The position numbers and the translations under genes are program-made. A model generated the notes under the pieces. It had not been told where the DNA came from and did no database searches. It saw only the letters and a list, made by a program, of their open reading frames with translations. DNA of 64,000 nucleotides from Rhinopomastus cyanomelas (lineage: Eukaryota; Chordata; Aves; Bucerotiformes; Rhinopomastidae), in contig VXBP01002360.1 of NCBI GenBank assembly GCA_013400115.1, positions 559,583-623,582 of the forward strand, in the 5' to 3' direction. Positions 55,196 to 64,000 of the stretch are shown here, in pieces. How positions within the stretch are numbered: the stretch's first letter is position 1; each line of letters opens with the position of its first letter.

Positions 55196-55757
55196 AACTT
55201 ACTGGTTTGGTACCTGGAATCACTTGCTGTACTGGGAGAGATCCTGATGTCTCCCAGGCTTTCAGAGCAAATGGTTTTAGGAGCCAGCTGAAGTAGCAGC
55301 GTTTCAGGAGTCAGTGCAGTGAGCTGTGTCTCAGTCAAGTTGTTCAGGAGAGACCAGTGGGATCGACACGCAGTGACCGGCAGCAGTGGTTCCACGCTGC
55401 GTCGCAGCTCCTTCTGCTCTTCCTGGAGAGATCTCAACTTTGCTTAACGAACTTCCCGCTTTTACTTCTTTGCAAGCGTGTGATGAAATCCAGTAACTCC
55501 TGCTTTCAGAGTCCTCTGCTGGCCTGATTTCCCTTCCAGCTCTGATGCAAGCTCACTGCTCTCGTCATCCTCTTACCGTCTGTGAAGCAGTAAGAGTGGG
55601 TCACACAAGATCGGGGTTTGGCTTTGCCTGGTGCTCTGGACAGACAACTCAAAGAGTTTTGCATCAAGAATGTAAGGAGAAGAATTTGTGGTGCTTTGTT
55701 AGTGATAAGTTACCACCTATCCAGGATTTTCTGTTTAATAAGACGTATTTACAGCAT
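55196..55757. other. Unique sequence
   Basis: Nothing recognised. Confidence 0.4.
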
Positions 55758-55945
55758 CCAGAGCAATGAAGCTGGGGAAGGGCCTGGAGCCACAAGCGCT
55801 TTGAGGACCAGCTGAGGGAACTAGGCGGTGTTTAGCCTGGAGAAAAGGAGGCTCAGGAGACACCTGCTCACTCTCAAAAACTCCCTGGCAAGATGTTGGA
55901 GTGGGGTGGGGGTTGGTCTCTTCTCCCAGTTAACAAGTGACAGGA
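55758..55945 (+). mobile_element. CR1 family B/G internal fragment
   Basis: AGAGCAATGAAGCTGGGGAA, GTTTAGCCTGGAGAAAAGGA and TTAACAAGTGACAGGATGAG, where it fuses with the next copy at an earlier point of the element. Confidence 0.85.
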
Positions 55946-56426
55946 TGAGTGAGACCACATCTGGAGTATCGTGTCCAGTTCTGGGCTCCTCCATTCAAGG
56001 AGTTCACAGAGCTGCTGGAGGGAGACCAGCGTAGAGCAACGAGGCTGGGGAAGGGACTGGAGGGAAAGTCTGATGAGGAGAGGCTGAGAGAGCTGGGGGT
56101 GTTTAACCTGGAGAAGAGGAGACTCAGGGGGAGCCTTCTGCCTCTCTCCAAGTTCCTGAAGGGAGGTTGTAGTCAGGTGGGGGTCAGGCTCTTCTCCCTG
56201 GCAACTAGCAACAGGATGAGAGAGCATCCTGGGCTTGAAGCTGCCAGGGGAGGGTTAGGTTAGATGTTAGGATGCCCTTCCTCATGGGAAGGGTGCTCAG
56301 AGCCTGGAATGGTCTGCCCAGGGCAGTGATGGAGTCCCCATCCTTAGAGGTGTTGAAGGACAGCCTGGCTGTGGCTCTTAATGCCCTGATCTGGCCAATG
56401 CAGTGATGTTAGGTCCTGGGCTGGGC
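55946..56426 (+). mobile_element. CR1 family B, about 480 bp, lacking its tail
   Basis: GTGAGACCACATCTGGAGTA, GATGAGGAGAGGCTGAGAGA, TTGTAGTCAGGTGGGGGTCA, GGTTAGATGTTAGGATGCCC and TGATGTTAGGTCCTGGGCTG, then stops before the CCTCAATAAT tail. Confidence 0.91.
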
Positions 56427-56529
56427 AAGCTACTTCTACAAAAAGGTGAAGCTTCATCTTGTTTTGGCCAATACTTCTCAAAGGAGAAGTTGTGAAAGAA
56501 ATTCAAAACAAGTTAGTTCCTTGCAGCAC

Positions 56530-56660
56530 AGGGAATCGCAGAATGGTCAGAAGAGACCTCATCTCGTTCCACCCCTCTGCCGTGGGCAGCGACATGTGTC
56601 ACCAGACCAGGTTTGCCAGAGCCCCATCCAACCTGGCCTTGAACACTTCCAGGGGTATTC
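56530..56660 (-). mobile_element. CR1 family F 3' end
   Basis: GAATCGCAGAATGGTCAGAA, CACCAGACCAGGTTTGCCAG and GCCTTGAACACTTCCAGGGG. Confidence 0.87.
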
Positions 56661-58049
56661 TGAGCAGCTGTCTTCTTTTTAGCACGTCTGCCACGCTCAC
56701 GTTACCGGTGTTTTAGCTGTCTGCCTCCCAGAGCCTTAAAAACGACCCGTGGGTTTCCTGCCTCTGTTGTTTTCTTGCAGAGTGGCCTCGCTGAAGTCAG
56801 TGGATGTTCTACTTCCTCAGCGTCTTGCCTTCTCTTTTTGATCATTGCTTGCTTTTCCCTAATGAACTTATCCTACAAATGGGGTGAAAATGTTGTGAAT
56901 AATTATTAGAGATTTTCCTGTGTAACCCAGAGGAGCCGGAGGATATAGAGAAACCATCTCTTCTTGGTTTATTTAGAGGTCGTTTACCAACAAATATCCC
57001 AATCTCATACGAAAAGTCGTTTCAAATCACACCTGCTTTTATCAGTGAGCAGATAATTAACATTCAAAATCTACCATTTCATTGGGCTTGTTAATTATAG
57101 GCCTGGGTTGGTATTAATTTCTTATCTAAATAACCACAGAATTTAAATCAGCCTTCCCGTGACTTGCCAGAGCTGGATGTGGAAGCTGCAAGAACACAGT
57201 GAAGGAACCATCCAAGGGCTCTTTGCTTGTACAGCTTCTCTATCGGGCAATCTCACGTTGCTTTATGACGGAGGTTAGTCGCAAACGGCGATAAAGAGGG
57301 ATGGATTGGCTCATCCAGGGCGTATCAGCCGGCGATGGGGAACGGGCCAAAGGCCCCTTGGAGCTCCAGCACCGTGTCTCACCTGCTCTTATCCCAAACA
57401 ACTGAACGGTTTGATTTCAGTTAAACAAAGAAGCACCAGGCGCCAGCTATTATTCACCAGCTTTGCTTCACGCCCGTTTCCTCACCTGGCTTGTTTGGAA
57501 CCGAGCCCAACTGATCCGCTCCGCAGTCGCTGTTACTCAGCCTTTGGGGCTGGACTGCTCCCTGTACCCCGAAGCTTCCCCCCGTATCGACAGCAGCGAT
57601 GCTGTTTTCGTCACCGGGGGGGGGGCATATCTGATAACTGACTAATTCCACCCCACTGACTGCAGTGTTTCCGTGGAGGTGCTGCACAGCCGGGCCACGT
57701 TCTAGAGCAGTCTGGGAGCTTCCAGCTCGCTGTTGGGTGGAACTGCACGAAAAGATTCGTGTCAGCGGCGAGGATGTTTGTGGCAAGCGCTGACCCCATA
57801 TAGGCTCACTCAGGATGTTTACCAGAGCGACGGTTGCCAGGCAGATAAAGTGCGTTTGGAAGATGCATTAGCTGACTTTTTTTTGCCTGCCCACAGTAAC
57901 TGCTGAGGAATGAAACGTTATTTCTCATACTTCCTTGTGTCTTGAGTGACTCTGTGAATGGTTGATCCATTAGTGGTCCACCCTCACTATTTGTTTTATT
58001 AAATTAGTAGCCAGGGAAGTTATCAGATTAAGAGAATGAAGAGTTTTGT
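56661..58049. other. 1.4 kb CR1-free DNA, regulatory-like
   Basis: 56880-57140 is AT-rich with several TAATTA/TTAATTA homeobox-type cores; 57240-57800 is CpG-rich with a G10 run (57616-57625). No exon can be bounded. Confidence 0.35.
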
Positions 58050-58205
58050 AGAGTCATGGAATGGTTTGGGTTGAAAGGACCTCAGAGATCAACTAGTTCC
58101 AACCTCCCTACCGTGAGCGGTGACACATCTCTCACCAGACCAGGTTGCCCAGATCCTTGTCCAGCCTGACCTTGAACACTTCCAGGGATGGAGCAGCCAC
58201 AGTTA
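58050..58205 (-). mobile_element. CR1 family F 3' end
   Basis: TAGAGTCATGGAATGGTTTG, TCACCAGACCAGGTTGCCCA and ACACTTCCAGGGATGGAGCA. Confidence 0.88.
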
Positions 58206-59851
58206 GACAGTTTAGAAGGAAGCTGGTGGCTGGAGTGCTGTTCCACGTCCTGTTTGCAGTGTGTGCTTGCTGCAGTAGCACGATAAGGAATACTCATCAG
58301 CGTTTGATGGAGAAAGGGGAAAGGAAAAGAGCTTGGCTACCATCTGCATCCCCTGCCACATCTCTCCTTTTGGTCCTGCAGACCCGCTTGGATCACAGGG
58401 ATAGCCTGGCTCTGCCGTGGCTTCAGAGCAAGCAGGAAAGTGAGGAAGCCAAGATCTTATTTGCCTTTTCAGCCCAAATTACCAGGTACCCGAATAGAAC
58501 CAGGAAGGAGAAACAGCTCTGGCACAGCTTCAAAGAAAGGTCTGGTTTTATACCTCTGGATCTGTGGAGAGATGTCTTCACTTTCGCGTCACCACACCCA
58601 GCTAAGGACGTGTTGCCTCTATAGCAGATGCTCCTTGCAGCCTGCAGATGACTTGAAAAAGCCAGGTGTGCACAGAACTGGGTTTTCCCCCAAAGATCAG
58701 CAAAATAATAGCCAACCAACCCCCCCATGGTGGTTTCTTTCTTCCCTGTTAAAGACTTGGAACATTTGCCTGTGGTAGACTGAAATAGAAGTATGAAATG
58801 AAGAAGAGCTTGTACAAGGTTTAAGGTTCCTCAAACCACCTACTTGTGTCGCAGCCACGTGAGTATTTCCACTTGACTTTCTTAGCTTGTTCTCTCTTAT
58901 TTTATGAGAAGCAATTCATCAGGCTTCCAGATCAACGGCCGTTTCAAACTGAAAAGCGAGACCCTGCGTTTGTTTTATTCGAGTATCCGCAAGGGATCCT
59001 TCCAAGCCCCGAGATAAGGCTCATTCCCACTCAATCAGGAAATCTCTTCCCAATAAATCACTGTAGGTTTCCCAGCTTGGCAGTACCCCAAGGGAACTAT
59101 TTCCTCTGAGGGCTCCCAAGGCTCTGCAAAGCCTGACTTCCACTGTTGCTGTCTGGAGAGGCTTCGCTTAGGGTGGAAGTGGTTCGTTTCCAGGTTTGTT
59201 TCTCTATTTTCAGTGGAATTTGTGGTTGAACAGAGCTAAAATACCCTAAGTGGGAGAACAGGAAGGTGTCATCCAGCCACTTAAATAACTCCACAGGTTG
59301 CTCCGTCCTCGGTGTCTTTTGGTGGTGCTGGTGGAGGAGCACAGCTTTGCTTAACTCGTGCCTACAATTTGCCTTCTGAATTTTGATCGGGGTGTAATCA
59401 TCCCGGTGCAGAGCCCAGTTTTCCTTTCCCCATCAGGCCCGGAGGGATTCCGGGATAGGTGTGTTGTAACGATGTCGACACGTGTCTATTAGCCACTGCG
59501 GCCGGGATTAATGACTCATCTTACATAAGCCAGCAAACAGCTGTCCAGTGGTTTTTATCACTACTGACCTGGGCCTTGGTCCAACTTGTGACATCAAGGT
59601 GGAAGCTTCTGAATCCCATCACAGTTGTCTGGGCTGCGAGCTGCTAGTGAATGGTTTGACCGAGGAGATGGTGGAATGGTCAGTGAATAACGATGCCACC
59701 CAGGCCCATGGGCACTGTAGTGTGTTAGGTAGTAACCAAGTGACACTTGGTTGTGCAGTTTTCCCAGGTGTGAGAGTGGTGATAACTGGGTGCAATGGGT
59801 GCCTCCCAGCCTGGCTCCCAGGGGCCCAAGCAGCTCCAGCTGGGTGCAGCA
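58206..59851. other. 1.65 kb CR1-free DNA
   Basis: Several 90-160-codon frames overlap here without domain or splice support. No repeat seen. Confidence 0.4.
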
Positions 59852-59990
59852 TGGAACTGGTGGAGTCCTCATCCCTGGAAGAGTTCAAAAAAACACTTAA
59901 ACTTTTTGGGACATGGTTTAGTGGAGTTGACTGATGGTTGGACTTGCTCTTTGAGGTCTTTTGCAGCCTTAAGGACTCTGATTCTGTGAC
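59852..59990 (+). mobile_element. Older CR1 (family G) 3' end
   Basis: GGAACTGGTGGAGTCCTCAT, TTTTTGGGACATGGTTTAGT, GGTTGGACTTGCTCTTTGAG and CTCTGATTCTGTGA. Confidence 0.86.
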
Positions 59991-60011
59991 CTTGGTTGAT
60001 CTGTTGACTAA

Positions 60012-60090
60012 ATGTCTGGTGAGTGATGGCCCTGTAGTGGGGCTGGCCTGGATGGTCTTTGGAGGTCCCTTCCAACCCTATGATTCTGTT
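60012..60090 (+). mobile_element. CR1 family C tail, same-strand tandem
   Basis: TGTCTGGTGAGTGATGGCCC to CCAACCCTATGATTCTGTT. Confidence 0.9.
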
Positions 60091-60871
60091 ATGCTATATC
60101 CTGCTTTAATCGTTAAAACTTTTAAGGCAGATCATGAAAACTGCCTGCACCACCAAACTCTGAGCTCAGTCTCCACTTCCAGCCTCCATTTATCACACCC
60201 TGGTGACGTGTCACACATCTTGAACCACAAACCGAAAAGCAAAATCCCCCTGAGAACAGCACACCCCTATTTCCTGGGTGCCATGGCATGCAAGCTGTGG
60301 TTTTACCAAGAAGCCTGTTAGCAACCTGGTGTCTCTGTACCTCTCCTGCAGGGTTCTGTTTAAGGCTGGTGGGGTTCTTTTTTTATCTCCTCTTCCTCTT
60401 CGTTTCTGTTTCTGCGTCTCTGTGGTTGTTAAAATAACATTTATATTTGTTAAAGTACAAGAGAGCTTCCGCCTTGAGGATGAAACCTCTATGGATTGAG
60501 TTGAAAACAATGGAAAGAGAGGAGCAGGGCATGAAACACCCATAAAGTGGATGAAAAATCTTTATGGAGAATCAGCTCCCATGGGAAGAGCTGGCATGAG
60601 TCAGTGTTACTCACGATGTGTAAGGGTTGCAGAACCAGGGTGGAAATGGAGGTTGCACCTGGCTTCTTCCAGTGACAGCTTCTAACAAGCCTTCAGTATT
60701 AATAATCAGGGTGTAGCTCAGGGTCCTTTCATGAAAGAACAATGCTCGTTGCAGTCAGCGCCACCACACCAGTGGGCTCCAGCTAGCAAACTGGTGCAGA
60801 ACTGGAAGTAGTGATTTCATCTGTAGAGTATTAATGGAGCCTGCTTTTGGTACGTGGATGGCAGAGAAGGG
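60091..60871. other. Unique sequence, about 0.8 kb
   Basis: Nothing recognised. Confidence 0.4.
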
Positions 60872-61033
60872 CTTGCATGGAGCTGTGGATGCCCCCTCCC
60901 TCAAAGTGTTCAGGGCCAGGTTGGATGGGGCTCTGGGCAACCTGGTCTGGTGAGAGCTGTCGCTGCCCATGGCAGGGGGTTGAAACTAGATGGTCTCTGA
61001 GGTCGCTTCCAACACAAACCAGTCTGTGTTCTA
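60872..61033 (+). mobile_element. CR1 family F 3' end
   Basis: AGTGTTCAGGGCCAGGTTGG, GGGCAACCTGGTCTGGTGAG, GCCCATGGCAGGGGGTTGAA and CTTCCAACACAAACC. The only plus-strand family F copy that I see. Confidence 0.88.
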
Positions 61034-62303
61034 CAAGCTGCTAGAGACAGAGAGCCAGAGATCCCAGGAAAGACAGGGAGAAGTGACCTGTGAGAAAGCT
61101 AATGTTCTCCATGCTCGTACAGCCCAGTGCAGGCTCAGGGGCATTCCGTGGCTTTGGCCTGAGTCACCCAAGTCTCATGGTCTGGATGAGCTCCGTGATG
61201 ATGATGGTTTAGCTTTGTCTAGTACTTTTGGCTGGTTTTTTTAAGAGCTATTATTAAACAGTTTTGTCTTTCAGCTGTAGCAAATCATGTGGGTGTCAGG
61301 GAAAGATCCTGGCCCATCACCCCCATCTATAGGGACTTGGGGGGCAGAAGGGAAGGTTTGGGTGCTGATTCCACTCTGAGTCAGCTCCTTTGCAAATTCC
61401 ACAGAATTGAAGGGATCACTCACGTTCTGCACACAGTGTGAGTTCTGAATTGTCTTGTCTCTTGAAACAAAGGGAAAATAACCCATCTTTTGCATAAATG
61501 TGTTAGAGGCAGCTAAGGAACCCCAGCACGAATGAAGTGCATTTGGAAGTGTCTGTGGGAAAAGGCAGGATGTGTGCTTAGGTTTGGCAACCAAGTTTAT
61601 TCTCTAACTCAACGTTAGTCTGTTGGCTTCAGCAAGGAAAAAAAAACCCAACAATTTAAAGTTTGATTTAGTTTGGATCTCATCTTTTATTTGTGACAGG
61701 GCTAGAAATGCCTTCATTAATTCAATTAAAGGTCCCCATTGTCTGGATGTTAAAATATGAGACCATAAAACAGAAAACTCTGGTTTTCCTGACAGCTCTG
61801 GGCATTCAGCTCCACATCTGTATTTCACCACTTACTAAACGCGGTAATTGCTGTCTTCGCAGAGGAGATGCTGGGTTTGTGCAATTTGCTTAGACTGTGG
61901 AACGTCCTGTGAGTTGTAGGTGCTGCTGTAGCCCTTTTTCCACCCTCCCTGCTCCACGAACCGGGTGTCTGTACCGCAGCGATGCTCCAAACGCTTCTAA
62001 TAGTAGGTGTAGGAGATAACATCAGAATGAAAACAAAGCACGCTGTCTCAACATCTAGGGCAACGGGCCAACTCATTGGATGGCCTCGAAACCAGTTTTG
62101 AGACGTGGATTGCCACATTTTTTTTTGCCTGGGGTTTCGTGGACGCCCACCTGAGCTCCCACACTTGGGCAGAGCGATGCTTCCTGGGAGCTTCAGTCCC
62201 TCTGGCTGCATGTGCAGTGCAGTTGGTCAGCACAGGCACAATAGACCTTGATACCTCCCACAAGTGTCCTGGGAGGTTCAGCTGCAACCCAAAGTGAGTG
62301 GAT
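61034..62303. other. 1.27 kb CR1-free DNA
   Basis: No exon or repeat recognised. Confidence 0.4.
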
Positions 62304-62450
62304 GTGGAGTCTCCTTCACTGGAGATGTTTAAGACCCACCTGGATGTGTTCCTGTGTGACTTGGTCTGGATGTCCTGCTGTGGTGGGGGGATTGGACTGG
62401 ATGGTCTTTTGAGGTCCCTTCCAATCCCTAATGATTCCATGATTCTGTGA
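62304..62450 (+). mobile_element. CR1 family A tail fragment
   Basis: ATGTGGAGTCTCCTTCACTG to ATTCCATGATTCTGTGAC. Confidence 0.93.
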
Positions 62451-62481
62451 CATGGCATCTGCTTATGTAGGGAGAGTTCTA

Positions 62482-62564
62482 CTGAGTGATGTCCCTGCTT
62501 GTTGCAGGGAGATTGGCTGAGATGATCTTTGGAGGTCCCTTCCAACCCTTTGATTCTGTGATTC
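62482..62564 (+). mobile_element. CR1 family C tail fragment, same-strand tandem
   Basis: GAGTGATGTCCCTGCTTGTT to CCCTTTGATTCTGTGATTCT, 30 bases after a family A tail. Confidence 0.9.
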
Positions 62565-63006
62565 TTCAGAAATTAACCTAAAGTTATTGGAAGAGACATT
62601 CCCAATAAATCTAATTCCATAATCACTGAGCTTCTTACTTCTAAGTAATCGAGGAGATCCTTGTGATCTGATCCCCAAATTTAGTTTTAAGTCTTGGGCT
62701 TCACGGAGCATGTTAAGTTATTAATTAACTAATTTAGGCCTGTCTTGGTCTTCAGAGAAGACAGAATTAAGAAGAGATAACTAAAGAGCAGCCTTTTCCC
62801 TGTCCAATGAATTTATGTTTAATGCAGCTACCAACAGGACAACTTCCAAAATAATGTGAAACTTTTGATACCGAACTTTGAGAGCTGAAGTAGATGGTGG
62901 CTGTGAGGGCAGCCCCATCCCACAGCAGTAGTCATGGACCTCATTCTTCTGTGCGGAGAAGCTACTTGTGTTGTCGTGAGAAACCATCTATTTGGATGTG
63001 CAACCC
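62565..63006. other. Unique sequence
   Basis: AT-rich; nothing recognised. Confidence 0.4.
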
Positions 63007-63455
63007 AGTATCCCAGTAGACCAAGCTGGAAGGGACCGCAAGGATCATCCAGTCCAACCTTAAATTAAGGAAATCTGGTTTAATGAGCTGGCCCAGCACC
63101 CTGCCAAGCTGAACCTTACAACTGTCTCAAGCTGAGGAATCCACCACTTTCCTGGGAAGACCAGTTGCTCTCACTGTGGAAAAAATTCCCTCTGGAGTCC
63201 AACTGGAATCTCCCCAAGAACGACTCGTACCCATCACCCCTGATCTTTTCTGTGGGACTCCTTATGAAAAATGAGTCTCCATCTTCTTGGCAGTCACCCT
63301 GGGACTTGAGGATAAGGTCCCCCTTAAGCTTTTTCTTCTCAAGGCTGAACCAAGTCAGCTCTTTCAGCCTTTCTTCAAATGGCAGGGCTTACACTACTTT
63401 GATCCTCCTCAGGGCTCTTCTCTGGACCTCTCCAGCCTGTCCACAGTGTTTTTAT
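63007..63455 (-). mobile_element. CR1 family E 3' end, about 450 bp
   Basis: CAGTATCCCAGTAGACCAAG, CAGCACCCTGCCAAGCTGAA, TGGAATCTCCCCAAGAACGA, AGTCTCCATCTTCTTGGCAG and CTCTTCTCTGGACCTCTCCA. Confidence 0.89.
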
Positions 63456-64000
63456 GTAGCAGGGACCAACATTCATTGACTCTGTTGGTGACACTCTACT
63501 CGTGGTGATGGCTCTTAAGCTCGTGGTGCTGCTCAGTGCAGGGTATGGCTGCAGAAGGTCTCTAGTCCATCAGCTGTCCCCAGGACCAGTGCTGTGGATG
63601 GTTGTCTGGCATAAGGGGAGACACTGGGGCTGTTTCAGAATCACGTGTGAGAACTCGCCGAGACTATCATCGGTGTCAGTCCGCTAGCTCCACCTCAGAC
63701 TGTGAAACTCAACCCTGTTGCAAGATGTTAAGTTCTCCAGGAGAGAAAAAATGCATTTGTTGACATCCTCTTCCCCACTGGTTCCTCATTCTTGCCTTCA
63801 GAACCTCTCATGACAAGGCTGTCATCAGAGACATCTTAATGGAACTGTTTTTCCCTGCAAGAAAACAGCTGTGGCAGAACAAAGGCATCTGGAGATAACA
63901 CATCAGTCTGGCATCAGTTTTACCAACTGAGAGCTACGGCCTCGTGGCATTCTTTAATAACTAGTGATAATAAATACGTTAAGAGCTGTAATCATCAGGC
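63456..64000. other. Unique sequence to the window edge
   Basis: No feature recognised. Confidence 0.4.

Larger units (their letters stand above)
44468..64000 (+). other. First intron (5' portion) of the CD44-like gene
   Basis: The interval begins with the GTAAGT donor and runs to the window edge without a recognisable Link-domain exon on the plus strand. It contains about 17 CR1 fragments, the C31 run, the polypurine tract and several unique blocks listed separately. Its intron status depends on the exon 1 call; a length above 19.5 kb suits CD44. Confidence 0.45.

Overview
The window is vertebrate and almost certainly avian nuclear DNA. The evidence is the very large number of 3'-end fragments of CR1 (chicken repeat 1) LINEs. 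Their tails close in the typical ATTCTGTG/ATTCTATG octamers, or in the complement when the copy lies on the minus strand. I count about 70 CR1 pieces in both orientations, covering roughly a quarter of the window by my hand tally. That is heavy even for a bird and resembles the CR1-rich genomes reported for woodpeckers and relatives (Piciformes); the order is an inference, and no species is claimed. No CR1 copy carries a reverse transcriptase domain; the longest piece is under 0.8 kb.

For reference I sort the CR1 tails into my own families (not Repbase names). A: tail with GATTGGACTGGATGATC then CCTTCCAATCCCTAA; the youngest-looking and commonest. B: tail CCTCAATAATTCTGTG. C: tail with GGTGAGTGATGGCCCTGC. 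D: tail with GTTTAGGGGTGAACTTGTA. E: reads CTCCCCAGGAGCA on the plus strand of a minus copy. F: reads TCACCAGACCAGGTTGCC on the plus strand of a minus copy. G: older and mixed.

Layout: 1-44 kb looks like intergenic DNA packed with CR1, with microsatellites and AT-rich minisatellites between them. Around 44.15-44.47 kb is the one convincing protein-coding signal: a promoter-like block, then a first coding exon (44401-44467) that encodes a 20-residue signal peptide and ends after the first base of codon 23 at a consensus GTAAGT donor. Its length, phase and residue pattern match exon 1 of CD44, the hyaluronan receptor. CD44 has a very long first intron, so 44.47-64 kb would be intron 1, and no second exon is visible before the window ends. 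That stretch holds a 31-base C run next to an unknown base, a polypurine tract of about 0.85 kb (50.45-51.30 kb), and more CR1.

The most unusual structures are: a six-copy, 72-bp minisatellite built from a CR1 tail plus its 5' flank (25.50-25.92 kb); young CR1 copies inserted into older CR1 copies (38.84-39.38 kb and 30.25-30.64 kb); an AT-rich minisatellite split by a CR1 (20.12-20.63 kb); several CR1 copies that have lost the 3' end instead of the 5' end; and a perfect 11-bp hairpin (36777-36802). I found no operon, CRISPR array, phage or bacterial feature. Most long open frames here are by-products of CR1 or low-complexity DNA.
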